Of a stretch of 64,000 nucleotides of DNA, positions 42,424-50,159 are shown one piece after another. The position numbers and the translations under genes were made by a program. This DNA comes from Actinomadura coerulea (GTDB lineage Bacteria; Actinomycetota; Actinomycetes; Streptosporangiales; Streptosporangiaceae). The first letter of the stretch is position 1. Every line of letters begins with the position of its first letter. The DNA is taken from the NCBI RefSeq assembly GCF_014208105.1, contig NZ_JACHMQ010000001.1, positions 3,348,001-3,412,000 on the forward strand, in the 5' to 3' direction. The notes beneath the pieces are model-generated. The model searched no databases. It was not told the DNA's origin and worked only from the letters and a program-made list of their open reading frames with translations.

Positions 42424-42720
42424 ATGGCTCAGGTACGTCGGCAGGCAAACCTCCCTCGTCCCAGCTGGGGCTGGCAGGACGCCGCGGCGTGCCGGGGGGA
42501 AGACCTCGTCCTCTTCTTCGGCCCCGACGGCGAGCGCCAGCCCGAGCGCGAGATCCGCGAGCGCAAGGCCAAGCAGATCTGCATGGGCTGCCCGGTCCGT
42601 ACGGACTGCCTGGACTACGCGGTGTCCCGGCCCGAGAAGTACGGCACCTGGGGCGGCCTGAACGAGGACGAGCGCGCGTCCGAGCGCCGTCGCCGCATGC
42701 GTCGCGCCAACGCCGCCTGA
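42424..42720 (+). CDS. WhiB-family iron-sulfur transcription regulator
   Basis: A 98-residue Wbl protein. The four cluster cysteines are in WGWQDAAACRGED and KQICMGCPVRTDCLDYA (C...CxxCx5C). The conserved GVWGG turn is GTWGGLNEDER, followed by a strongly basic DNA-contact tail RRRRMRR. The LFFGPDGER region resembles the WhiB3/WhiD group, but the exact paralogue cannot be fixed by eye. Wbl proteins respond to O2/NO via [4Fe-4S] and act with sigma factors in development or redox control. Two strong terminators follow it. Confidence 0.93.
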   Translation: MAQVRRQANLPRPSWGWQDAAACRGEDLVLFFGPDGERQPEREIRERKAKQICMGCPVRTDCLDYAVSRPEKYGTWGGLNEDERASERRRRMRRANAA

Positions 42721-42781
42721 GCGAAGGCACAGGTCGCCGAAACGCTCCCATCGCGATCCCCGGCACGCCACCTAAAACGTC

Positions 42782-42804
42782 ACGGCCCCGCTCAGCGGGG
42801 CCGT
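42782..42804 (+). terminator. terminator 1 after WhiB gene
   Basis: Perfect 10-bp stem ACGGCCCCGC (42782-42791) / GCGGGGCCGT (42795-42804) with a TCA loop and followed by TTGCGTTG on the plus strand. Begins 61 bases after the WhiB stop. Confidence 0.88.
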
Positions 42805-42812
42805 TTGCGTTG

Positions 42813-42844
42813 CCCGGGCCCGGTCCATCCCGACCGGGCCCGGG
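42813..42844. terminator. terminator 2 between WhiB and phosphoribosyltransferase genes
   Basis: Perfect 12-bp stem CCCGGGCCCGGT (42813-42824) / ACCGGGCCCGGG (42833-42844), loop of 8, followed by TTCTTTCG on the plus strand. A second stable hairpin directly after terminator 1 between convergent genes would stop transcription from both sides. Confidence 0.88.
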
Positions 42845-43003
42845 TTCTTTCGTCACATCTGCGTCACAACACGGCCGCATCGTTCACGACATTACGGCGG
42901 GCCGCCCTTTTACCGCACCCGCCCCGCCGATGCGGCCATTTCCCGAAAACTCGCGAACACCATTCAGTCCCGGTCTCCGCCGGCGCGCGCCCGGCTCCGC
43001 GGC

Positions 43004-43738
43004 TCACTCCCGGCCGGGGTCCCCGGGCCCGCCCGGCGCCTCGCCGCCCGCCCGCGCGGAGCGCCGCAACCAGGCCGTCACATCGGCGTCGCCGAGCTGT
43101 TCGAAGTCCCGGTACCACTGCCCCACGGCGCGGAAGTCCCAGGGCGCGACCGGCACCACCAGATCGTCCACCTCCGCCTCCAGGCTCCGGACGGTCTCGG
43201 CGGCGCCCACCGGCACCGCGAGGACCAGCCGGGACGGTCCGCGCCCGCGCACCGCCCGCACGGCCGCGCGGGCGGTGCCGCCGGTCGCGAGCCCGTCGTC
43301 CACCACGATCACCGGCCTCCCGGCGACCCGCGGCAGCGGACGGCCGCCCCGGTAGGCCGCGACCCGGCGGTCCAGCTCGGCGCGCTCGGCCTCCACGGTG
43401 GGGGCCAGGTCGTCCTCGCTGAGCCCGAGGCGGACGAGCAGGCCGTCGTCGAACACCGGGGCTCCGCCCTCGGCGATCGCGCCGACGCCGAGCTCCGGCT
43501 GCGGCGGATAACCGATCTTGCGGGTCACCAGCACGTCGAGCGGCGCCCGGAGGTGCCGCGCGATCTCATGGCCGACGGGGACGCCGCCGCGCGGCAGCGC
43601 GAGGACCACGGCCCCCTCCAGCCCCATCGTGGCGAGCCGTGCCGCGAGCACCCGGCCCGCCTCGGCGCGGTCAGTGTAGGGGAGCCGGACGGTTCCGGGC
43701 CGCCGGGCGCCCCGGCCCGCGGACCTGTTCCAGGGCAT
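43004..43738 (-). CDS. phosphoribosyltransferase family protein
   Basis: A 244-residue PRTase-fold protein: the PRPP loop VIVVDDGLATGGTARAAV (about residues 140-157) and a preceding GVGAIAEGG, with VLALPRGGVPVGHEIAR near the start. This matches the group often annotated as phosphoribosyltransferase or linked to dienelactone hydrolases in actinomycetes; the base substrate is unknown. ATG 43738 has AAGGGGG eight bases upstream and is preferred to the GTG nine bases earlier. The stop faces the WhiB terminators. Confidence 0.85.
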   Translation of the reverse strand: MPWNRSAGRGARRPGTVRLPYTDRAEAGRVLAARLATMGLEGAVVLALPRGGVPVGHEIARHLRAPLDVLVTRKIGYPPQPELGVGAIAEGGAPVFDDGLLVRLGLSEDDLAPTVEAERAELDRRVAAYRGGRPLPRVAGRPVIVVDDGLATGGTARAAVRAVRGRGPSRLVLAVPVGAAETVRSLEAEVDDLVVPVAPWDFRAVGQWYRDFEQLGDADVTAWLRRSARAGGEAPGGPGDPGRE

Positions 43739-43775
43739 CGGGCGCACCCCCTTCCCTGGGGGTCCCCCTACCCGC

Positions 43776-44804
43776 TCAGGAACCGGTGAGCCACCGCAGC
43801 GGGTTGTCGTGCAGGATCGCGCCGAGGGTCGCCTCGTCGGCGCCGGCGGCGCGCAGCGCGGGCAGGAACGTCTCGAACAGGTACCCGAACCCGGCGCCGC
43901 CGTAGCGGGCGACCTGGGCCATCCGCGCGACCCCGGTGCTCAGCAGCACCCGGTCGGCGTGCCCGGCCTCCAGCAGGTCCAGGACGCGGCGGACGCGGGC
44001 GCCGACGGCGGCGGCGTCCTCCCCGGCGAGGCCGAGGGTGCCGAACGAGACGTAGCCGCCCGACTCGGCGATCTTGCGGTGCTGGGCGGGGTCGTCCACC
44101 CGGTCCTGCTGCCCCACCGCCACGCGCTCGGGGGCCAGCCCGGCGGAGGTGAGGATCTCCAGCTGGGCGAGGCCCGCGCGCCCGTAGGTCGCGACCGAGA
44201 GCCCGGAGTAGCGGGCGGCCTGGGCGGCGGCGCGCAGGCACAGCTCCTCGTTCTCCGTCGGCGCCTCGCCCCAGGCGCCGATCTCGCCGATGACGCCGGG
44301 CAGCGAGTTCGTGCCGTCCATGCCGAAGCCGACCTCGGCGAGCAGCCGCTCCGCGAGCCGGTCGACCGCCGACGGGCCCGAGTAGCCGCCCCCGGGCGGC
44401 CCGGCCTCGAATCCGGGGGCCGCGGAGGCCGCCCCGGCGGCGAGGACCTCGCGGACGAACGGGGGGTGGAACGGCTCGGTGAACACGCCCGTCCCGGCCA
44501 CCACGGCGACCCGGGCGCCGGCGCTGATGCGGGCGAGCGCGGCGGCGTTGCGCCCCATGCCCGAGCAGGTGAGGTCGACGACGAGGCCGAGGCCGTGGTC
44601 CTTGCGCAGGACGTTCAGCTCCCGCTGGACGGCCTTCTCCTCGTCCAGCCACCGGTACGGGTCGGAGGCGGCGAGCTGGGGGCGCGCCGGCCAGCGCAGG
44701 TCCATCTGGAGGTGCTCGTGGGAGAGCACAGGCCCGGTGATGTCGGACGTCGGGATCGTGCCGGTCACGGTCCGCAGACGGCCGGTCTCCTCACGGGGGG
44801 TCAT
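43776..44804 (-). CDS. phosphotriesterase-family protein with degenerate metal site
   Basis: A 342-residue amidohydrolase-fold protein of the PTE/PHP family: LSHEHLQMDLR gives the first two metal ligands and GVIGEIGAWGE the position of the bridging Glu/Lys. However the usual ligands in the later strands appear replaced: ATYGRAG where TH is expected, VAVGQQDR where GHxDR is expected and LLSTGVAR where the terminal Asp (STDVAR) is expected. So at most the first metal site remains, which argues for changed or lost hydrolase activity. Start ATG 44804. It lies 37 bases upstream of the PRTase gene on the same strand. Confidence 0.82.
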   Translation of the reverse strand: MTPREETGRLRTVTGTIPTSDITGPVLSHEHLQMDLRWPARPQLAASDPYRWLDEEKAVQRELNVLRKDHGLGLVVDLTCSGMGRNAAALARISAGARVAVVAGTGVFTEPFHPPFVREVLAAGAASAAPGFEAGPPGGGYSGPSAVDRLAERLLAEVGFGMDGTNSLPGVIGEIGAWGEAPTENEELCLRAAAQAARYSGLSVATYGRAGLAQLEILTSAGLAPERVAVGQQDRVDDPAQHRKIAESGGYVSFGTLGLAGEDAAAVGARVRRVLDLLEAGHADRVLLSTGVARMAQVARYGGAGFGYLFETFLPALRAAGADEATLGAILHDNPLRWLTGS

Positions 44805-44843
44805 GTCACGCGAGGTTACGACATGTTTCCCCTTTTCAGGACC

Positions 44844-45896
44844 TCAACCGGAGTGGTTTTTACCCGTCGCGTTCTGGTCCCCGGGCGCCTGGTCGGCCTG
44901 GGCCTCCAGCGCGGCCCGGATCCGGGCGGTGTCCCCGCTCGGCCACAGCCGGTCGATCTCGGCGTTCAGCGCGGCCCCGATCAGCACCGCGAGCGCCGCC
45001 ACGTACAGCCAGGCCAGCAGCGCGATCGCGGCGGCCAGCGACCCGTAGACCGACACCCCGCTCAGCGAGCCGGCCAGGTAGATCCGCAGGACGAAGCTGC
45101 CCACGATCCAGATCAGCAGCGCCAGCGCCGCGCCGGGCGTCTGGCGCCACCAGGACGTCCGCACCGGGACGCTCATGTGGTACAGCAGCGAGAGGAAGAC
45201 GATCGACAGGCCCACCACGACCGGCCAGTACAGCGCCTGGACCGCCTCGGTGCTCTCCGGCAGCGCCTGGCGGACCAGCGCGGGCCCCGCCACGATCATC
45301 GGGATCACGACGATCAGGGTCAGCAGCCCGATGAGGTAGAGCACGAACGCGCGCACCCGGGTGCGGACCACGCCGCGCACGCCCGACAGCCCGTAGGCGA
45401 TCGTGATCGTGTCGACGTAGACGTTCGTCGCCCGCGACCCCGCCCACAGCGAGATCAGGAAGCTGACCGACACGATGTCGGGGCTGCCGCCCCTGATCAC
45501 GTCGTCGATGAGCGGGACGACGACCGTCTTCACGGTCGGGCCGGTCAGCACCGTCTGGGCGTGCTCGATCACCCAGGCGCGAACCTCGGCGATGGTCTCG
45601 GAGCCGAACAGGCCGCGCAGGTGGCCCATCGTGCCGATGAGCCCGATGACGAGGGGCGGCATCGACAGCAGGGCGAAGAACGCCGCCTCCGCCGCCAGGC
45701 CGGTGACCCGGTAGCGGAACCCGCCGATCGCGGTGCCCTTGATCAGCGTCCAGGCGATGCCCCCGGCGGCCCGCACGTCGGCGTGCGCGCGGGCGGCCAG
45801 GCGGTCCCGCAGGCGTCGCCGGGGGCCCTCCGGGTCCTTGCCGGAGGGCGAATCCCCAGCCCGGGAGGCGCCCGCTGCGTCGGAGACGGTGGTCAC
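44844..45896 (-). CDS. YihY/BrkB-family membrane protein
   Basis: A 350-residue membrane protein of the YihY (formerly RNase BN/virulence factor BrkB) family. A charged N-terminus (DRLAARAHADVRAAGG) leads to six hydrophobic segments: FFALLSMPPLVIGLIG, DIVSVSFLISLWAGSRA, VLYLIGLLTLIVVIPMIVAG, PVVVGLSIVFLSLLYHMS, LALLIWIVGSFVLRIYL and LAAAIALLAWLYVAALAVLIGAALNAEI. The WLY-x-x-A-x-x-x-L-x-G-A-x-x-N-A-E motif near the end is diagnostic. Function unknown; possibly transport. GTG 45896 is used, but an upstream ATG at 45932 is possible. Confidence 0.87.
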   Translation of the reverse strand: MTTVSDAAGASRAGDSPSGKDPEGPRRRLRDRLAARAHADVRAAGGIAWTLIKGTAIGGFRYRVTGLAAEAAFFALLSMPPLVIGLIGTMGHLRGLFGSETIAEVRAWVIEHAQTVLTGPTVKTVVVPLIDDVIRGGSPDIVSVSFLISLWAGSRATNVYVDTITIAYGLSGVRGVVRTRVRAFVLYLIGLLTLIVVIPMIVAGPALVRQALPESTEAVQALYWPVVVGLSIVFLSLLYHMSVPVRTSWWRQTPGAALALLIWIVGSFVLRIYLAGSLSGVSVYGSLAAAIALLAWLYVAALAVLIGAALNAEIDRLWPSGDTARIRAALEAQADQAPGDQNATGKNHSG

Positions 45897-46130
45897 ACCG
45901 CCCCACCGTAGAGGGTTGCGCGCCCGGAACATGCCGCATCGCCCACTTCACTGGTCCGCTCCGCGCGTGGCGTGCCGATCGCCTCCCCCGCCCGGTCGTC
46001 CCGCGGGCCCGCCGCCCGTTCCGTGCACATCCCTTGGCCCATACCCGCTAGGACGGGACAGAACGTTCCCCGGACCATGATCATCTGCCCCCCGCCACAG
46101 AGAACCGGGCATTTGCCTTCATAGGCGACA

Positions 46131-46313
46131 ATGGGAGACATGATCTGCCAGTCGTGCCGCGAACGCCACCACGAGGACTGCCGTGGCGGCTCCTGGTGCG
46201 ACTGCCAGCACAAGCCCGGGTCCGGCGCCCCCGCGTCCGGCGCCGAGCGCCGCGCGGGCCCCCCGACCGGCGGAAGGGCCGAGCCTCCGGTGAACTGGAG
46301 GCGGCAGGGATGA
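46131..46313 (+). CDS. small Cys/His-rich protein
   Basis: A 60-residue protein with all metal-binding residues in its first 27 positions: ICQSCRERHHEDCRGGSWCDCQHK, giving CxxC...C...CxC with His around it, which looks like a compact zinc site. The tail is Pro/Gly/Arg-rich and probably disordered. This N-terminal motif recurs in small actinomycete hypothetical proteins. An in-frame ATG at 46140 could be the true start. It is 69 bases before the leader peptide of the sulfur operon, so it could be unrelated or share its promoter region. Confidence 0.7.
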   Translation: MGDMICQSCRERHHEDCRGGSWCDCQHKPGSGAPASGAERRAGPPTGGRAEPPVNWRRQG

Positions 46314-46381
46314 CGCATCTCACGTGTCCGCATGCCGGACGTAACTGGACAGTCCGCGAGACCCCGTGTCACAGTTCATGT

Positions 46382-46459
46382 ATGAGCGCCGCGGACCCGT
46401 TGCTGGCCAAGCGTCGGCACGTCGACTTCCTCCGCGTCCGCAGCGCGATCTGTAGGTGA
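46382..46459 (+). CDS. putative cysteine-responsive leader peptide
   Basis: A 25-residue peptide, MSAADPLLAKRRHVDFLRVR then SAICR. The RRHVDxLRVxSAxC ending is the family mark of the actinobacterial leader peptides found in front of sulfur genes. Its Cys codon (TGT) comes two codons before the stop (TGA), right at the foot of the downstream hairpin. Stalling at Cys codons could report low cysteine and alter transcription or translation of the sulfite reductase gene 127 bases away. No strong ribosome site is visible, as for many of these short uORFs. Confidence 0.85.
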   Translation: MSAADPLLAKRRHVDFLRVRSAICR

Positions 46460-46511
46460 CGCTCCGACCACGCCCCTGTACAGCCGGGCGCGTGGCGTAT
46501 CGGCGTCACCT
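46454..46511 (+). promoter_or_regulatory. attenuator-like hairpin overlapping the leader stop
   Basis: Arms AGGTGACGC (46454-46462) and GCGTCACCT (46503-46511) form a perfect 9-bp stem enclosing a second stem (CCACGC/GCGTGG). The first arm contains the leader's AGG codon and stop, so ribosome position on the leader would decide whether the stem forms. This is the geometry of translation-coupled attenuation; the exact mechanism is inferred. Confidence 0.7.
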
Positions 46512-46585
46512 TTGACTTCATCCTGCTCAGCGTAGAGTCGGCTGCCTCAGAGCGCCGGTGCGCTACGCGTCCCTCACGACCACAG

Positions 46586-48253
46586 ATGAGGACGCGCGCC
46601 GTGCCACCCGCGACCAAACGCAAGAAGGGCGAGGGCCAGTGGGCCCTCGGCTACCGCGAACCGCTCAACAAGAACGAAGAGAACAAGAAGAACGACGACG
46701 GGCTGAACGTCCGCCGGCGGATCATCGACATCTACTCCAAGAGCGGCTTCGACTCGATCGACCCGTCCGACCTGCGCGGCCGGTTCCGCTGGATGGGCCT
46801 GTACACCCAGCGCAAGCCCGGCATCGACGGCGGCAGGACCGGCGCGCTGGAGGACGAGGAGCTCGAGGACCGCTACTTCATGATGCGGGTGCGCATCGAC
46901 GGCGGTCAGCTGAGCGGCCCCCAGCTGCGCACGATCGCGGACGTCTCCACCCGGTACGCGCGCGGCACCGCCGACATCACCGACCGCCAGAACGTCCAGC
47001 TGCACTGGGTGCGGATCGAGGACGTCCCGGCGATCTGGGAGGCCCTGGAGGCCGTCGGGCTGCACACCACGGAGGCGTGCGGCGACGTCCCGCGCGTGAT
47101 CATCGGCTGCCCGCTGGCCGGGATCGCGGCCGACGAGGTGGTGGACGCGACGCCGGAGCTGCGCGAGATCCACGACCGCTTCATCGGCTCCCCGGAGTTC
47201 TCGAACCTGCCCCGCAAGTTCAAGACGGCGATGTCGGGCTGCACGTCGCACTGCACCGTCCACGAGATCAACGACATCGCGTTCACGGGCGTGGTGAACG
47301 AGGCCGGCGAGACCGGCTACCAGGTGTTCGTCGGCGGCGGGCTGTCCACCAACCCGATGTTCGCGCAGAGCCTCGGCGTCTTCGTCAAGCCCGAGCAGGC
47401 CAGCGAGGTGTGGCACGGCGTCACCTCCATCTTCCGCGACTACGGCTACCGGCGGCTGCGCAGCCGCGCCCGGCTGAAGTTCCTCGTGAAGGACTGGGGC
47501 GCCGCGAAGTTCCGCGAGGTCCTGGAGAAGGAGTACCTCGGGTACGCGCTGCCGGACGGCCCCGAGCCCGACGCGCCGCTCGCCCGCCGCGACCACGTCG
47601 GGATCCACCCGCAGAAGGACGGCTCCTACTACGTCGGCTTCGCGCCCCGGGTCGGCCGGGTGGACGGCGAACTGCTCGGCGTCATCGGCGACCTCGCCGA
47701 GCGCTACGGCTCCGGCCGGGTCCGCACGACCAACGAGCAGAAGATGGTCATCCTGGACGTCCCGGAGCGGCACACCGAGGCGCTCGCCGCCGCGCTGGCC
47801 GAGCACGACCTGCAGGTCCGGCCGTCCACGTTCCGCCGCCAGACGATGGCGTGCACGGGCATCGAGTACTGCAAGCTCGCCATCGTCGACACCAAGCAGC
47901 GCGCCATGGACCTGATCGACGAGCTGGAGAAGCGGCTCCCCGACTTCGACCAGCCGCTGTCGATCAACGTCAACGGCTGCCCGAACGCGTGCGCCCGCAT
48001 CCAGGTCGCCGACATCGGGCTGAAGGGCCAGCTCGTCGTGGACGAGGACGGCGAGCAGGTCGAGGGCTTCCAGATCCACCTCGGGGGCCGGCTCGGCGCG
48101 TCGTTCGGCAAGAAGGTCCGCGGGCTGAAGACCACCTCGGCCGGGCTCACCGACTACGTCGAGCGCGTCGTCCGCAGGTTCGACGAGCAGCGGACCGGCA
48201 CGGAGACGTTCGCCGAATGGGTGCACCGCGCCGACGAGGCGGACCTCAAGTGA
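46586..48253 (+). CDS. sir: assimilatory sulfite reductase (ferredoxin), NirA/Sir type
   Basis: A 555-residue siroheme/[4Fe-4S] enzyme that reduces sulfite to sulfide with six electrons. Cluster cysteines are TMACTGIEYCKL (about residues 421-427) and NVNGCPNACARI (462-466), matching CxxxxxC and CxxxC. The substrate-site arginines/lysines fall in RYARGTADITDRQNVQLHW and SGCTSHCTVHEIND. The leader peptide, cysH and the siroheme chelatase around it favour sulfite over nitrite. Basic N-terminus (KRKKGEGQWALGYREPLNKNEE) is usual. Translated from ATG 46586 after the leader and hairpin. Confidence 0.92.
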   Translation: MRTRAVPPATKRKKGEGQWALGYREPLNKNEENKKNDDGLNVRRRIIDIYSKSGFDSIDPSDLRGRFRWMGLYTQRKPGIDGGRTGALEDEELEDRYFMMRVRIDGGQLSGPQLRTIADVSTRYARGTADITDRQNVQLHWVRIEDVPAIWEALEAVGLHTTEACGDVPRVIIGCPLAGIAADEVVDATPELREIHDRFIGSPEFSNLPRKFKTAMSGCTSHCTVHEINDIAFTGVVNEAGETGYQVFVGGGLSTNPMFAQSLGVFVKPEQASEVWHGVTSIFRDYGYRRLRSRARLKFLVKDWGAAKFREVLEKEYLGYALPDGPEPDAPLARRDHVGIHPQKDGSYYVGFAPRVGRVDGELLGVIGDLAERYGSGRVRTTNEQKMVILDVPERHTEALAAALAEHDLQVRPSTFRRQTMACTGIEYCKLAIVDTKQRAMDLIDELEKRLPDFDQPLSINVNGCPNACARIQVADIGLKGQLVVDEDGEQVEGFQIHLGGRLGASFGKKVRGLKTTSAGLTDYVERVVRRFDEQRTGTETFAEWVHRADEADLK

Positions 48254-48269
48254 GCGGGGCTGGTCTCGC

Positions 48270-48440
48270 ATGAGCGAGCGGATGGCGCCGTTCCACTGCC
48301 CCTACTGCGGCGAGGAGAGCCTCGAACCCCGGGACGAGAACCCCGGGGCCTGGTTCTGCCCCGACTGCCTGCGTTCCTTCAGCCTGAAGTTCCTCGGTGT
48401 CGGCACTCCCCGCACCGCGAGCAAGGAGGTCCCCCGGTGA
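48270..48440 (+). CDS. small zinc-ribbon protein in the sulfur operon
   Basis: A 56-residue protein with two CxxC knuckles (FHCPYCGEE and WFCPDCLR), a typical rubredoxin-like zinc ribbon, then SFSLKFLGVG. It starts 16 bases after sir and its stop overlaps the cysH GTG (GTGA). Its place between sir and cysH is shared with other actinomycetes. It may be an accessory of APS or sulfite reduction, though nothing in the sequence shows which; a structural or redox role would fit. Confidence 0.82.
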   Translation: MSERMAPFHCPYCGEESLEPRDENPGAWFCPDCLRSFSLKFLGVGTPRTASKEVPR

Positions 48441-49147
48441 CCCTGCTGGAGACCGACAGACCCACCCTCGACCTTCAGGACATCGTCGAGTCGGCCGCCG
48501 CCGCGCTGGAGGGCGCTCCCACGCTGGAGGTCATCCGGTGGGCGGTCGCCACGTTCGGCGACCGCATCTGCCTCACGTCCTCCATGTCGGACGCGGCCCT
48601 GATCCACCTGGTGTCGAAGGTGAAGCCGGGCATCGACGTGCTGTTCGTCGACACCGGCTACCACTTCGCCGAGACGGTCGGGACGCGCGACGCCGTCGAG
48701 GCCGTCTACCCGGTGAACGTCATCGACGTCACGCCGTCCCGGACGGTCGAGGAGCAGGAGGCCGCGCTCGGCCCGCGCCTGTACGGCCGCAACCCCGACC
48801 TGTGCTGCCACCTGCGGAAGGTGGAGCCGCTCGGCCGCGCGCTGGAGGGCTACATGGCCTGGTTCAGCGGCATCCGCCGGGACGAGACCGCCAGCCGCCG
48901 CGACCGCAGGGTCGTCGAGTGGGACCGCAAGCGCGGCATGGTCAAGGTGAACCCGATCCTGGGCTGGACCCAGGAGGACATGGACAACTACATCGAGGAC
49001 AACGGGGTTCTCGTCAACCCGCTGCACTACGACGGCTACCCCTCCATCGGCTGCGCGCCGTGCACCCGCCCGGTCGCGCCCGGCGAGGACCCGCGCAGCG
49101 GCCGGTGGGCCGGGATGGGCAAGACCGAGTGCGGCATCCACCTGTGA
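48437..49147 (+). CDS. cysH: phosphoadenylyl/adenylyl-sulfate reductase
   Basis: A 236-residue CysH enzyme that reduces activated sulfate to sulfite. PP-loop-like LTSSMSDAALIHLV, VDTGYHFAET, the [4Fe-4S] cysteines CCHLRK and CAPCTRP, and the C-terminal KTECGIHL with the catalytic Cys are all present. The CC...CxxC set indicates the Fe-S-containing form that uses APS as in plants and Mycobacterium. Start GTG overlaps the zinc-ribbon stop. CysH makes sulfite for Sir. Confidence 0.94.
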   Translation: MTLLETDRPTLDLQDIVESAAAALEGAPTLEVIRWAVATFGDRICLTSSMSDAALIHLVSKVKPGIDVLFVDTGYHFAETVGTRDAVEAVYPVNVIDVTPSRTVEEQEAALGPRLYGRNPDLCCHLRKVEPLGRALEGYMAWFSGIRRDETASRRDRRVVEWDRKRGMVKVNPILGWTQEDMDNYIEDNGVLVNPLHYDGYPSIGCAPCTRPVAPGEDPRSGRWAGMGKTECGIHL

Positions 49148-49890
49148 GCGCCCCGATGGTCGCGGTGGCGCACGGCAGCCGGGACCCCCGCGCCGCCGCG
49201 ACCGTCGCCGCGCTGCTCGACGCCGTCCGGGCGCGCCGCCCGGACGTGCCCGTCCACGCCTCGTTCCTGGACCACGCGCCGCCCGCACCCGACCGGGTGC
49301 TGGACGGCCTGGCCGGGGACGGCGCGGGCGAGGCGGTCGTGCTGCCCCTGCTGCTCACCGCGGCCTACCACAGCAAGACCGACATCCCGGGCGTGCTGAA
49401 CCGGGTGCGCGGCCGGCACCCGCGGCTCGTCCTGCGCACGGCGGGCACGCTGGGCCCGCACCCGCTGCTGCTGGACGCCCTGGAGCGGCGCCTGGCCGAG
49501 GCGGGCGTGGCGCCCGGCGACCCGGACACGGCGGTCGTGCTCGCCTCGGCGGGCTCCGGCGACGCGTCCGCCAACGCCGTGATCGCGCGGCTGGCGCGGC
49601 GGTGGCGCTCGCGCGGCTGGCGCGACGTGATCCCGGCGTACGCGACGGCGGCCCGCCCGGCGCCGGCCGAGGCGGTGCGCTCCCTGCTCGCCGCGGGCGC
49701 GCCGCGCGTCGCGGTGGCGTCCTACATCCTCGCGCCGGGCCACTTCGCCGACAAGGTCCGCCGGGAGTCCCTGGCCGCCGGTGCCGCCGCGGTCTCCCCC
49801 GCCCTCGGCGCGGCGCCGGAGGTCGCCGACCTGGTCGTCCGCCGCTACACCGGGGCGCTGGAGGACTCCCGCGCCGCGGCCGCGGTCTGA
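49144..49890 (+). CDS. sirohydrochlorin chelatase-like protein
   Basis: A 248-residue CbiX/SirB family protein with two repeated halves: VAVAHGSRDPRAAATVAAL (metal-binding His), PLLLTAAYHSKTDIP (second His), then VLASAGSGDASANAV and APGHFADK in the C-terminal half. In siroheme synthesis it inserts iron into sirohydrochlorin; cofactor for Sir upstream. The GTG overlaps cysH (GTGA), so the five genes from the leader to here form one coupled operon. SirB proteins have one or two active halves; here the first half keeps the AHG..H motifs. Confidence 0.92.
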   Translation: MSAPMVAVAHGSRDPRAAATVAALLDAVRARRPDVPVHASFLDHAPPAPDRVLDGLAGDGAGEAVVLPLLLTAAYHSKTDIPGVLNRVRGRHPRLVLRTAGTLGPHPLLLDALERRLAEAGVAPGDPDTAVVLASAGSGDASANAVIARLARRWRSRGWRDVIPAYATAARPAPAEAVRSLLAAGAPRVAVASYILAPGHFADKVRRESLAAGAAAVSPALGAAPEVADLVVRRYTGALEDSRAAAAV

Positions 49891-49931
49891 CCGCGCGTTC
49901 GAGGCGCCGGTCGCCGGGTATGCGGGCGGCC

Positions 49932-50147
49932 ATGACGCGCGAAGAGACCGGCCACGAGCCCGAGAAGACCGACGACCGCCGCTTCGCCCCGGTGAACGAG
50001 CGTTCCGACGCCCGCGGCCGCACCGTCCCGGACGGGGAGGAGACCAGCGGAACCGGAACCCCCGGAGTGAAGTACGAACACCCCGACACACTGCCGCCGA
50101 ACGAGGAGGGCGTCGAAGACGCCGAGGCGCACGATGACAGCCGCTGA
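49932..50147 (+). CDS. small hydrophilic acidic protein
   Basis: A 71-residue charged, presumably disordered protein (REETGHEPEKTDDRRFAPVNERSDARGR, then EDAEAHDDSR). No motif, no membrane segment. An ATG at 49920 would add four residues. It faces the DUF1707 gene on the other strand, with the two stops 12 bases apart. Short but with coding-like base use and a good position after the sulfur operon; function unknown. Confidence 0.6.
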   Translation: MTREETGHEPEKTDDRRFAPVNERSDARGRTVPDGEETSGTGTPGVKYEHPDTLPPNEEGVEDAEAHDDSR

Positions 50148-50159
50148 CCCCGCGGCCCG

